Source of the DNA: Dermanyssus gallinae | Lineage: Eukaryota > Arthropoda > Arachnida > Mesostigmata > Dermanyssidae | Length of the DNA: 64,000 bases | Assembly: GCA_003439945.1 (NCBI GenBank) | Contig: QVRM01001811.1 | Coordinates: 108,501 to 172,500, forward strand | Reading direction: 5' to 3' | Shown here: piece after piece, positions 46,348 through 57,992 of the stretch | Layout of the letters: every line of letters starts with the position of its first letter | Position numbering within the stretch: position 1 is the first letter of the stretch | Position numbers and translations under genes: made by a program | The notes under the pieces: model-generated | The model's input: the letters and a program-made list of their open reading frames with translations, nothing else | Database searches by the model: none | What the model was told of the DNA's origin: nothing

Positions 46348-47023
46348 TTACTTTCTATCTCTTATTCTTACGTCTCAACACGCTCGGCTTAACGAGCAGC
46401 AGCGGCAATAGCATGGTCGACGTTCATCGACTGCCTCGAAGTGACAGCACCAACCGCAACAGCCGCAGCGGCAACCGACATCAACAGTATGAGGGCCTCC
46501 CCGTAGCCGGTCGGGATGAGAAGATCATCGGCGTATAGGAGTCGAAATGCGGAACAAGTGAAGCTGCTGCTGACGCCGTCTTAGCACGATCACTGTGTGC
46601 CACAAATAACAACAACAACGATCAACAACAACAACGATGACGACAATCCGTCGACGGCACTCTCAGCCACTATCGCAGGCGTCGCCGATTGTTGTTGTTG
46701 TTATTGTTCTTATTAAAGCCTGTGTTGTGTTGCGTGCACCAAGCACTGTGCATGAAGCAGCCGATGTCGAGAAAAGGCCTACTATACTAGCACATACCGT
46801 CGTTTTTCTATACGCGTAACGCCGTCGTATACGCGCAAACGAACACCGGACTAGTGACGTGATATCGCTGGAGAAAAGAGCACCCCCTCCCCGAAAATGT
46901 TCGAAAACATATCAATATATAGACAAAAAAAGAAAGCGTTAAAGTATGCTACATGGACGCGTGAGAATAATTTTCGCCACATCAGCCTCTCACCCTCGAA
47001 CGCCTTGTCTTTCAAAAAAACTT

Positions 47024-47026
<3 letters not shown>

Positions 47027-47060
<34 letters not shown>
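47027..47060. repeat. (TA)n microsatellite
   Basis: About 34 bp of TA. Confidence 0.95.
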
Positions 47061-47062
<2 letters not shown>

Positions 47063-47551
47063 CAAATAATGGCAATATGCGTACATCAATGTCTCATGAA
47101 TATATACCAAAATAAACACACAAATAGATACAAAGTACTACAAATGTAGCCTAGCTCTTGAGTCTACGGTGACGAACTACGACGCCATACACTATTACGC
47201 TGACAAGGGTTCATCTATCAATCAATCTATCTATCTATTTGCCTCGCTGCCGCTCAGGGTCTGTTAGTCGGTCGGTCAGTGGGTTAGTCAACAGAGAGAC
47301 GACGAACGCTGCGCATACAACGCACAGCCATTAACTACGCTGCTGCGCTGTTGACCACAGAACGTCGAACGGTTCGAGATCATCAGGTATCCGCACTGGA
47401 ATACAGGCGAACAAGCGCAAAACATGAAACGTCTCAATATATCTACCGCCGGAGCAGTAACCGACCTCGCAGTCGCTGCTGGATGGATAACGAAATATAT
47501 AGGCCAAACTAGTGAAATAAAAGACACCACGCTTAAAATATCCTTAAACGA

Positions 47552-47612
47552 GGTACGTGTAATTTTATATATATATATATACACGTGTAATTTTCATATA
47601 TATATATACGGG
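47552..47612. repeat. Duplicated CGTGTAATTTT-(TA)n unit
   Basis: The block CGTGTAATTTT followed by TA repeats occurs twice in tandem (about 47554 and 47583), so a microsatellite and its flank were copied together. Confidence 0.8.
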
Positions 47613-47749
47613 TGTAGAGGGCCAGCCAATATGGGTGATGGGTGGGCGACGTGGCATCACTCAGCACTGGCTGGTAATCAACGACGGGTACTCTTCCCTC
47701 GAAAGTTTCCCTTGCCGCAGGTGTCGTACGTGGTACAGAATAGCCATTT

Positions 47750-47940
47750 AACTACCACTACTCTGACTATCACTAGTACTCGTCCGGCTATTACTGCTAC
47801 GACTACTACTACTACTACTACTACTTCGACTACCACTACTACTGCAATCATAACCGCTGCGACTGCTAAACTACAAAAACAACAACAGCCATGACAACTA
47901 CCACTACCGCTACTACTACTACTGCTACTACTTTGGCCAT
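47750..47940. repeat. CTA/CAA triplet mosaic
   Basis: ACT, ACG, ACC and ACA triplets in one phase over about 190 bp. Confidence 0.85.
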
Positions 47941-48729
47941 AACTGCGCGGCCGCCACCGTTACCCAGCTTGGAGACGGCGAGACGAGCCGCATCGAAGTG
48001 GCCAAAGGAGATCTTCCAAGCAAAGGCCGGACTTGGCATATATAGCATCGTAGTAAGTAGGCAACTACCGTTTCTAAGGCAGAATCCCTGCCTGCCCTTG
48101 TTCCAGGGCAGCTCTGGCAGCTCTCTCGGTACTCCGAGACTAGGCTGAACGTGGCCGGCACTCCGTTGGCGGCGGCGGCTCCGTCTTCCACTAGAAAAGG
48201 AACGGCAACCAGCCATGTCGATCATGCCATCCACTGTCGGATGCTGCACAGCGACTCTCGACTTTCTTTATCGGTGTCGTGCCTACACTACTGGTCTAGC
48301 ACAGACAAACTGCCCGACTGCTAAATAGATAATAGAGAGATAACGTCTAGATAGGCACATGCATCTGTCGTTGGGTGGTCGTAGGCAAAGATGCTGCTGA
48401 CGTTATTCAACAATAACAACAACAACAACAACAACAATAATGCCTGTAGCATTGTTGGCCATCGTGCCACCAGCAGGACCTGGTGCGAGCCTGAATGATA
48501 GTCTAGTGCAGAGTACCCCGTAGAGATGTCTTCTGAGAGATGTTTGTACCACTAAGCTTGCCCAGCCGACCGGCACAAAGACATCACCCTATCCAGAGGA
48601 TGGGGTTTGAGTATTTATTGCTAACTGGCTGATCTTAGCAAGTCCGTAACATTACTAATTAGGTAGGTCATTGTTGCCATCGTATTGTCTGTCGCTTGGC
48701 CTCGACATTGTCTCTATTACACGATACGC

Positions 48730-48760
<31 letters not shown>
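48730..48760. repeat. (TA)n microsatellite
   Basis: About 30 bp of TA ending TTTATA. Confidence 0.95.
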
Positions 48761-49159
48761 AACATTTGTTCTGAGTCTGTCTTTATTTGCTAACTTAGCA
48801 ATGCGACAATACTATGCGCGCTTAATACGCCGGCGGGACGTGCGATCAAAAAGCGATTCTGACATTAAATGTAGTATGTTCGGCGATACACATACGGTTT
48901 TGAAGTAATATTTTTGGTATTTGCAGATTTAGGTTGGAGTTACTGTATATACATATATACGAGTATATACAGACATAACACAGCACTGGCAATGTGCGTT
49001 TATTCATAATGCGATTGACAATTCGGTCTTGGGAGCCTGCGCTCAGCAACACAATATGCTGCATTGAATTGAGTTCCTGGGTGCCTACATGGTCATCCGC
49101 CAATTATATAATTTGTTCAACATAATCAATCATTAACACTGGAAACATGAAATTTGAGC

Positions 49160-49162
<3 letters not shown>

Positions 49163-49218
<56 letters not shown>
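49163..49218. repeat. (TA)n microsatellite
   Basis: About 56 bp of uninterrupted TA, one of the longest pure tracts in the window. Confidence 0.95.
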
Positions 49219-49222
<4 letters not shown>

Positions 49223-49421
49223 TTACTTTGCAGACACGCGCGATAGCATTTTCTGCAATATGCCCTTAATTTTTACAATTGTTGAAAATGTGTAATTATG
49301 GAAATTGAATGCTCTATGAAGAATTACTAAATTTAAATAAATTTGCCGTTTGGAGAAGACGATCATATATATAGGAAATTGATTTAACCTACGCCTGCAA
49401 ATATATGTGTGTAGGGTCCAC

Positions 49422-49478
49422 ACCAGGGGCGAACCTGGGTACTGTTAGTGCTACCAATTTTGCGATGTTACACTATTT
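49422..49478 (-). mobile_element. tRNA-like Pol III relic
   Basis: On the minus strand a box A-like TAGTGTAACATCG is followed about 30 bases later by CCCAGGTTCGCCCCTGG, a T-arm-like box B. No full cloverleaf forms. It is a short tRNA-derived repeat or pseudogene. Confidence 0.45.
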
Positions 49479-49760
49479 GTTGCTTTATACGTGCGCCTAT
49501 TCTTGTTGTATAGGGAAACATACGTATAAGAGGAGTATATGTATATTAAGATGAGTGAATATTAATCTCAAACTATATCATCATATTGGCACGCTAGGGC
49601 TCGACCAGTAGTGTTTAGCAGCCGCCCTGGAATCAGCTGAAATACAAGCGTCTTGACCAAATGTCTAATGACTAAACGATGCATTAAATTCACGCTGACA
49701 GAAAATCAAAGGAACAAGCTCCTATACACACATATTATTATTAATATATACGTGCATCAC

Positions 49761-49761
49761 G

Positions 49762-49794
<33 letters not shown>

Positions 49795-49795
49795 T
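49761..49795. repeat. (TTA)n microsatellite
   Basis: About 11 ATT units. The shape resembles the expanded AAT run in the LINE tail at 31763-31800, but no LINE tail motif (CCCTTGTTC) is adjacent. Confidence 0.9.
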
Positions 49796-50635
49796 TCATT
49801 ATTAAAAGACTTACGGGAATACACTGGGGGCATTCCTTTTGCAATGATCCCTGTCTAAACTGTTGTTTGAAAGCGTTAGTGTTCAAGAAGCTACATTTTA
49901 ACGTGTTTTATTGTCTTGCGAGACCGAGCGCGGCCACTTGAGGCTAAGAGCGGCTCTCAACTTATCTATATACACAATGTTACACAAAAATACCACGCAG
50001 ATTGTTTAACTTTCTGAATGATTTGCTGCCACTGTCGTATACGTGCTCGTGTTCCCCACACTGCAGTCATACAGGTGGCAGCCTAAACTACGCGTAATCG
50101 AACTCAAAGCTGACCTGGCCACATAGAGCAGGGTATTGTTCACTTTTATATCCCCATAACAGACGCTAATTTGAGGAAGCGCAGATTTGAAAACAACAAG
50201 CCTTTAGGCTCACACCGAGCGAAGAAAATATTTTCCACGTTCGCTGCACTATTTCATTTCCTCTAGAGATGTCGTCACTCAGTGAGTCAGTCTGATAGCT
50301 GACATAGTGCAGACATGTCATCTGCAGAAGATACAGTTCTGACTTTGGAAGATACGTTGCTGATGGCATGAATCAAATAGCATTGATACACAAAACGATG
50401 CTCACTGTTACAACTAATAATAATAATAATAATACTAATAATTAACTATTCGTACTGTCAAAACGTGTCAAACAGGCGTGAGCTTGTTCACTAGCCTGCA
50501 GCTCGCGTTTAATGCCGAGTTACACAGACCGATACAACAGGGAGCAGCAGCGAGAACAAGCAATGGACAGATAGTTTAGGTTTAGAAGAAATTTGTCATC
50601 AACGCCGCTCTTGTTGTTGTGCGTCATGTCGCACG
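49796..50635. other. Unique non-coding DNA
   Basis: Normal-complexity sequence with one TAA run at 50415-50435. No recognised gene or mobile element. Confidence 0.45.
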
Positions 50636-50818
50636 TTGGTAGCCGCCAACGACGACATCAACAACAACAGCAGCAACAAAAACGATGACGACGACAGCAA
50701 GAACCACCACGATGACGGCGGCGACGACGACGACAACAACAACAACAACAACAATAACAACAACAACAACAATAACAACGATGGCAACGACGACGACGAT
50801 AACAACAACAACGACTAC
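50636..50818. repeat. CAA/GAC triplet mosaic
   Basis: CAA and GAC/GAT triplets in phase, encoding poly-Asn/Asp or poly-Thr on plus and poly-Val/Leu on minus. Confidence 0.9.
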
Positions 50819-51276
50819 GTTGTGGCCGGCCACTTTTACCTCTTCACTCCTGCGGCATCATCAACAGCAGCAGCTTGGCACATGTCAATGGTATTCAGCG
50901 CAATCGTCCGTGTTTCGTTTGTTGGATGGTTCTACGCGTCAACAGCAATTGATCACACGTTGCAAGAAGGGGGAAAAATCTCGCTGGCTGTGATCGGTGC
51001 TGTATTGACTCTCCTCTTTTGATGGCTGTTGCCAGTGAGTTAATCACGATCTTACACTAACTACTTTACGGTTGGTTATAATTGCAACTAACACCACTAA
51101 CTACAACAACTACTACTACTACTACTACTGCGACGGCAGCGGCGATTAGCCGCATCTACTGAAAAGCTGTGTACGCGTCAAGCATTCATATTGCGCACTT
51201 GTTGTTAACAAACGGCCCAAAACTGTATAAATCAAGCAAAAAACGCTTAAATTTTAGTAGCTTTGTTCTTCGTTCA

Positions 51277-51326
51277 ATATGTATATTTATATATATATAT
51301 ATATATGTATATCTATATATATATTA

Positions 51327-51366
<40 letters not shown>

Positions 51367-51375
51367 TAATATATA

Positions 51376-51420
<45 letters not shown>
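51277..51420. repeat. Longest interrupted (TA)n tract
   Basis: About 144 bp. It contains a block around 51358-51388 with the same interruptions (TGTATATTAATA and ATTTATA) as the tract at 3243-3374. Confidence 0.95.
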
Positions 51421-51422
<2 letters not shown>

Positions 51423-53670
51423 AAAACTGTCGTTGCCCAACACAACTTATGAGTTTTTCTATTTCAGAACCGATTTCATCGCCATAATGTTTATGGCAAA
51501 ACGAGGTGACAATTTTGTAGTTGCTTTATGCATATGATTATTTGATGATCACACTCCTTATTCCGAGAAGCAATCATCACGTCTGCGGAGTCAAGTGCCC
51601 TTTGGTCACAGGCTTCCAGCGAGCCCAACACAAAGCTAAAGCTTAGCCTCACGTGTTTGAAAGCCCTTTGATGGCCATTACAACTGCAAGCTTGCTAAAC
51701 AACCGTACAATTTCGTAGACAGTTTTAGTTTATCTATTGTAGAAGTATTTATCAACGTTAGACACGCCTCCAAAGTTGTCCGACTGTACTACTGGGCTCC
51801 TAATGGCCCCTATTATTCAAGCACAGTTTCTGAACTCGCATCAAGATTTCAACAAATCAAATCTTAGTAATATATGCGAACCTACCGATCACAAGTAATG
51901 CTAGAGTCTAAGAACAACAACGACAACAACAACAAAAACGACAGCCAGTATATTAACAGAGCTGCAATTCTACATTTCCACGTTTAGGAACCAATTTAAC
52001 TTCTAGGAGTTTTCCTCTATCGCTAGGCGTTACGTAGACGGCGTTCGTATGTTATACTCGTATACCGTTGCGTACAGCGTTCAGGCCATCGAGATGCTAG
52101 CAAAACTACTGTCGTAAATAGTCTCGACGTGGGAGACGACGGCAATAACAGCAAAGGCAACAATAACGACAGGAAAAACATATCCATTTGCTGTTACTGG
52201 TCGTAGCTGTTGTTGTTGTTGTCGTTGTTGTAGTTGTTCTTGTCGTAGCTACTGCGCGTTTCCTTGTGTTGTCCGTCGTACTCGAAACATTCGGCTCTGA
52301 AAAGTATAGCTCTGCCGTTATACAGGCACGGGCCGCCGCCGCCACCACCGCCAGAAAAACGACCTTTACGCCGAACGACGAATGTAAGTGGCAGTATTGC
52401 CGGCTGAAAGAAAGCCGCGCGTACAGGGTGCACACGTCCGCATATGCACGTCGCTTGAATGCATAGTTACAGTCAGACACCTATATACGTGCACACGCGC
52501 ACATGCACGTAACATAAAAAAAATATATATATATACATATATCGACTTCTATAAATCTCCACAGACAGCCGCTAAGAACGAGAATACTAGGAGGATGCGT
52601 TGGTCGTCTAAGTCACATTGGCGTCGACGATTGTCAAAGTGACGTGTCGTGTGTCTGGAGTGCCGCCATATTGTTGGTGGGAGAGTGGACGGCCGGTGGT
52701 CGCCATTGCAGCCCGTTCGTTTCCTACTGTGCGTTGGGTGTTGAGGCCTTTTGTCTGGCTGACCTTGGTTGACCTTGAGCGCTGTGTGCTTCGGGATGTG
52801 GCTCTCAAAGGCTTTCGTGCAGCGGTGTCCGTTGGTGCTGTTTTTGTCGCCGGTGTAGCTGCGGCCGCTGCTGCTGTTGTTGGTGGTAACGTTGGTGCTA
52901 ACGTTGCTACGACCTCTCTAGTCAGTCGATCAAAGCAGTGGTCGACGTCTATCGGACTAGCCTATTCGACGTCTTCGATCTGATTCGTCGAAAAACATCC
53001 TCCCCTTCCCACAAGCAACCTCTTGTGACCTTTATTCCTTCCTGCTGGTCTACCTTCGTCTTCTCCTCCTCCTCTTCGGGTCCCGTTTGCAGTGTCCGTA
53101 GTAGCTGCGACCCCAGCTTCAACAACGACGACAGCAGCGGGTCAGGCGGGTACCTGCACCTCTACCACTAGTACTACTACTACATCTACCACCTGACACA
53201 TCTGGAACTACTCCTCGATGGACCTCTCGGAACTGCGTCTGCCCTTTGACAGCATGTAAGTAACAGCTCAGGAGCAGCAGTAAATGTTGTTGTACTAACA
53301 CGAGAACTTATCAAGATTTTATATTGCTAGCACTCGTTATAGGAGTAGTCGTCGTCGTAGTAGTAGTAGTAGCAGCCGTAGAATGCCTAAGGCCGGTGGT
53401 AGTAGATATCTATAGTAGTCGCGGTAGCCGTTGCACAACATAATGTGCAGAGTGCACACATAGATATGCGTGGCATCACGGTCCCCGTACACGATTACGA
53501 CGACATCGTCCGTGACGGATTATATATAAATCGGAGTTGCTTAGAATTCGAATTTACCGCGCTCTCATCGCCAACGGGTAGGGCAGCTCTTGCTAGTCAA
53601 AAAATGAATTTGTTCCCAAGTGAATTAATGAGTTTACAGGGGATCGTACGTGCGCCAAGGATGAACTAAG
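51421..53670. other. Non-coding DNA
   Basis: CAA runs at 51913-51943, TTG-type triplets at 52205-52250, CAC/CTA triplets at 53160-53185 and (GTA)n at 53355-53375. The 121-codon frame at 52618-52983 has no motif I recognise. Confidence 0.45.
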
Positions 53671-53671
53671 T

Positions 53672-54770
53672 TCAGGACGCCCAAAAACGGTTACCAATAA
53701 GTAAAGCGTCGCAGATAGACCAGTGAACATTAGGATAATAGCGGAGACCTTGGGAACCAGGTTTGGTTGCGTGCATTCTAACCTGTCTGATAACTTGAAG
53801 ATGACAGAGCTCAGAGCAAAAATGAGTGCCGCGTTTGCTCAATGAAGGGCAAAAGAACGCGCGTGTTTCCGCTTCTTCGCAAAGTTTGGCTAATATTTCT
53901 GAAAATCCGTACGAGTTTTTGCGCAGAATATGAACCTCCAATGGAAGTTAGGTACATCATTACACTCCAGTAACACATGAAGCATCTCGCCAATGGCGTG
54001 CACCCAGTAAAAGACCACCGAAGAGGGACCGCTGTGCGGATGGCGCCATCGATCGGAAAGAAACAATTCTGTCTACTACCTTAAGAACAGTAAAATCACA
54101 AGCTACTATTATGCAGTAGTGTTGGACCGCCTGTAGCATGAACTCTGAGAAACGGCTCGCATTGCAGAAGAAGACTTTTAGTTTAAGAAGTTTTGTCAGT
54201 ACCTTAGCCTGGAAAAGCGCTGCCGTCGCTTGGGGAAAAAACGCTGTGACGAAGTCAAAGTGATGGAGGAGGTTGCGTAATGATCGAAAAAGTACCCACG
54301 AATTGTAGATTTGCCCGAATCGGCCATTCTAACAAAATCTTCTATTTTCTTGATGAGATGCTTGTGGGCCGCATTAAAGTTCCTGCCTTTCGGTGATCGC
54401 GGGTGTTCATGCGTAGATCTAGTTCTTTGAGGAAGTCCTCGTATTCCCGTAAGATGGAACTTGGCGAAGTATACAATGAGACCGCGAGGTCGAAAGTGGT
54501 ACAAAATGGTGGTACTCTTCACTTATACCGAACATCGGGGAATTGATTGATGGACCAACAGGCCGAGACGACGAGAACTCCACACCTTTCACCCCAGCCA
54601 AGTCTTGACGGGTCATGATGACCTCCAGTCGTATTGGTTCGAGATCGGCCGGACTCCTAACTCTGGCGCGTGTCCATCGTGAGATGATGGGCTCGAGGAC
54701 ACCTTCGAACACGCAATGCTGAGGTGTTGAACATGGGCAGCCTAATAGGTCTAATAGGGGAAACTCCACC
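53672..54770 (-). other. Run of minus-strand open frames, origin unknown
   Basis: Several neighbouring minus-strand frames (54419-54769, 54196-54522, 53672-53941 and 53811-53993) have normal amino-acid composition and no low-complexity runs, unlike almost everything else outside the retroelements. They lie in different frames, as if one older coding region had been frameshifted. I recognise no motif. It could be a decayed transposon ORF or a diverged host pseudogene. Confidence 0.3.
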
Positions 54771-55079
54771 CGTCTCGGATATTAGACATTGAGCCGACAG
54801 AAAACGAGAAATGAGGGCGGCGTACACACTTTGGTGCTGCCACTACTCACGACAACGACGCAACGACGGCGAATAGTCTCCGCATCATGCGTCTGTCGCG
54901 GGCAACAAAAGAAAATCGTATTCGAATTAGTAGCAATAATTATAGCCAAAGTGTTTCCGTGTTTCAACCGTCAGCCACTAGCCGACTTTCAATACAGCTG
55001 ATATCATCCCCAGTTTGTTGATTGATGGTGGCGATTTGCTCCTGCCGCACTGGCTTCCGATCTGACCGAGTTGAGGGCG

Positions 55080-55195
55080 GCAGCAGCAACAACGACAACA
55101 ACAATTACAATAATAACAACGACAACAATAATAACAAGAACAACAAGAGCAGCAGCAGCAGCGACGATAGCAATAACAACAACAACGACTGCCGG
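55080..55195. repeat. CAA/CAG triplet mosaic
   Basis: AAC/AAT/AGC triplets in one phase, encoding poly-Asn/Ser. Confidence 0.9.
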
Positions 55196-55314
55196 AGCTG
55201 TGTTCAGCTACAGACCGTGCATCCGTCTATCCGTTTGTTTGTCTGTCTGTCTGCTCATTAATTCATGCATTTATTTCTCATCTAATTACCAAATTGCCAG
55301 CCAACAAATTTCTC

Positions 55315-55361
<47 letters not shown>
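55315..55361. repeat. (TA)n microsatellite with G-rich flank
   Basis: About 46 bp of TA followed at once by AAAGGGGGGTGGGGGG. Confidence 0.95.
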
Positions 55362-55364
<3 letters not shown>

Positions 55365-55794
55365 GGGGGTGGGGGGAGAAAAACACTAAAATTCTGCGCC
55401 CACAGCAACAACACGCAACTCTTGCAACTACTATGGTTACTCAACATGTAAGATATAAAGCCAAAAACATATAAAGCCACCGACTACTACAACTTGAGCT
55501 TGGGAGCTGCTCATCACGAAGGCTGTATCGCGATCTCGCGTTTTCGTGAGAGCTCGAATGGATGCGCGAATCCGCGCACCGACGACAGAAAAGCCGCCAC
55601 ACTGCGACACTATTACTGCACTCTCTGTTCACTCTCGGTTCCAAGGCGGTAGCGGAGGCGGCGATTCCATCACATCCATTCGTTTTCATCGTCGCCGTTA
55701 GTGAGTTCGATTACGAGTCGGCCAACATTTCGCACCGCAGTACTGGATCATTCCGTTTTCGTTGTCATCATGATCTTTGTCGTCAGCACCAGCA
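55362..55794. other. Unique non-coding DNA
   Basis: No repeat or gene recognised. Confidence 0.45.
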
Positions 55795-55989
55795 GCATCA
55801 TCAACAACAACAACAACAGTAAATACAGCAATAGTAGCAGCAGCAACAACAGCAGTAAATACAGCAACAGCAGCGGCAACAACAACAGAAAATACAGCAA
55901 CAGCAGCAGCAACAACAACAATAGCAGCACAATCTCCACCACAATGATCACTCTTCATCAATATCGTCATCGTCGTCATGATCAGCAGC

Positions 55990-56044
<55 letters not shown>

Positions 56045-56075
56045 GCAACAACAACAACAACAGCATCACCGCCGC
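55795..56075. repeat. CAA/CAG triplet mosaic with internal duplication
   Basis: A unit of AAATACAGCAA followed by CAG/CAA triplets recurs three times (55822, 55856 and 55890, about 34 bp apart). A nearly pure run of about 25 CAA/CAG triplets then occupies 55986-56068. Confidence 0.92.
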
Positions 56076-56321
56076 GTCGGCCATCGTACCGAGCGTCAGT
56101 TCACAATGCGGGAGCGAGGCGGGATCGCAAAACGCCAGGGGAACAGAACAAGCTTCGAACAAGCTAATAATAATCATGCAGGTATAGACAGAGACAGCAA
56201 GCAACTGACTGGCTCAGAGTGAGTGGTGACTGGTTGGTTGGTTTGGTAACGAACTGACACGACTTCTCCACGCCTATCGTTCCGTCAGTATCAGTCGAAG
56301 ATGAACGTCTTTTTCTTCTTC

Positions 56322-56351
56322 GTCGTCGTCGTCGACGTCGACGACGACGAC
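56322..56351. repeat. Perfect 30-bp palindrome of GTC/GAC triplets
   Basis: (GTC)4 GAC joined to GTC (GAC)4: the sequence equals its own reverse complement over 30 bases, centred at 56336/56337. Triplet polarity reverses at the centre, so single strands could fold into a 15-bp hairpin with no loop or extrude a cruciform. Confidence 0.95.
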
Positions 56352-56447
56352 AACAACAACAACGATTCGACGACCGATAATGAAAAGTCAACGGATGAGC
56401 GGCCGAGCGGTGAAATGCTGCTTGCTCTGTGTAGCCGGTTAGCTGCA

Positions 56448-56690
56448 GCAGCAGCAGCAGCAGCAGCGGTAAAGTGCTGCTAATCACCATGAAGACCACC
56501 GCGACCATGAACATCATCATCATCTCAATCTCAATCTCAATCTCCATCCCCATGCCCACCACCACTACCACCACCTTCGCCTTGGCCATCGTGCACATCA
56601 CCAGGATCAGGATCAACGTAATCGTCATCGTCATCATCATCACCACCATCCTCATCATCATCATCATGATGGTCATAATCAAGTCAAAGC
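56448..56690. repeat. CAG then CAT/CTC triplet cluster
   Basis: CAG run at 56448-56468, CAT and AATCTC repeats (hexanucleotide TCAATC/ATCTCA) at 56512-56555, and CAT/CAC at 56625-56670. Confidence 0.85.
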
Positions 56691-56925
56691 TTGGCGTCAA
56701 CGTCTCGATACGAACGAAACACCCACGACGCGCATTCACAGAAATTTCCCACAAAACGCACTCAGACAGACACCCATCATTGACGTAGCAGTCATCGTAG
56801 TAGTAGAATCACGCCTGCTTAACACATCAATTAGACGATAGAAGCAGAAGCAGCGCCATGAAGACAAATACGCGCGGGTACACACTAGCGTAGACTCGCG
56901 CATTTTCACATATTTTCTTATTTGG

Positions 56926-56954
56926 GTATATATATATATATATATATATATATA
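56926..56954. repeat. (TA)n microsatellite
   Basis: About 29 bp of TA. Confidence 0.95.
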
Positions 56955-57754
56955 ACGGTGTGAAGTTGATGAATCGAAAGTCGTCACAAATGGGCCGTTC
57001 AGTATCCTAATCGATTTAGTAGGATCGTGGCTGTCAAGCTACCGCCCTTATTATTATTGCTATTGGTATCGTGTGGGCCGCACGTTTAATGCGGTCGCTG
57101 AGAAAAAAAAAAGAAGAGCGGTTCTTTGTGGCTACTGATCCAAAAATCCAGTCGTACATCATTTAGTAACGGAATGAAATTAAATCTGCGACAGCATCGA
57201 CGGCGACGATAACTACAACAATAGTCACAACAACAATAACAAACCAACAGAAAAAACAACAACAACAACAACAACAGCCAACCAGTTGAAGCCTATGGCG
57301 CGTGAAGACGCTTCCGATAGCGTCGACATTGCGCAGAGACCAATAATAGCGGCAGCAGGAGCAGCAGAAGTAGTTGTAGTAGTGGTGGTACGACTAAATA
57401 GTTGTGGAAGTAGTAACGTTTTAAGATATGGCTGTCAATGTAGCAGAAACAACGATGTTTGCCCCTTCGCAACAACAACAACAACAACACCGAACAGCGC
57501 ACCCTAATCTGTCGTCTGTCTGAATGGTGCTGGCCGCGATTTGAAGCGTTGTTGTTGTTGTTGTTGTTCTTTGCAAAGAGGCGTCGTTAGAATTAGTCGT
57601 TGTTGTTACTCACGACTACGACTACTACTACTACTACTACTTCTACTGCCCTAACCACTAGACGAGGTGCTGCTGCTGCTGTTTGCTGCTGAAGCTCATC
57701 GTGTTCTGTGACTGAGTTTGTGTTTCGTGACTCGTAGTGAATTCCGTTGTTTCT
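56955..57754. other. Non-coding DNA with scattered triplets
   Basis: CAA at 57222-57278 and 57470-57487, TTG at 57548-57567, (CTA)n at 57617-57645, CTG at 57668-57682. No gene was recognised. Confidence 0.5.
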
Positions 57755-57862
57755 CATCGTCGCTGTCGCTGTTGCTGCTGTTGTTGTTGTTGTCGTCGTC
57801 GTCGTCGTCGCTGTGGTGTTGATTGGTACTCTATAGTAAACGACGTCGTCGTCGTCGTCGTT
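57755..57862. repeat. CTG/TTG/TCG triplet mosaic
   Basis: Triplets step from CTG through TTG to CGT in one phase before the minisatellite. Confidence 0.88.
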
Positions 57863-57992
57863 GTTATGGTACTTGTAGGTACTGCTGTTGTTATGGTTCT
57901 TGTAGGTGTTGTTGTTGTTGTTATGGTTCTTGTAGGTGTTGTTGTTGTTGTTGTTATGGTTCTTGTAGGTGTTGTTGTTGTTGTTGTCGTCG
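57863..57992. repeat. Minisatellite with stepwise growing unit
   Basis: Four units begin with GTTATGGT(A/T)CTTGTAGGT at 57863, 57890, 57920 and 57953, so the periods are 27, 30 and 33 bases. The constant 18-base core is followed by three (ACT GCT GTT), four, five and then at least five GTT-type triplets before the array decays into GTC. Confidence 0.95.

Larger units (their letters stand above)
46345..47749. other. Non-coding DNA with CAA/TTG runs
   Basis: CAA runs at 46608-46635, (TTG)n at 46690-46706 and (CTAT)n at 47222-47238. No gene was recognised. Confidence 0.5.
47941..49421. other. Unique non-coding DNA with two TA tracts
   Basis: Includes (CAA)n at 48411-48440. The small open frames (for example 48846-49103, minus) have no recognised domain. 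Confidence 0.45.

Noticed and set aside
49761..49795. (TTA)n as another LINE tail
   Set aside because: The adjacent CCCTTGTTC motif of the LINE tail is missing, so it is an ordinary microsatellite.
54196..54522. Fragment of an LTR retrotransposon pol gene
   Set aside because: I looked for protease, RT, RNase H or integrase motifs and found none; it is left as unknown.
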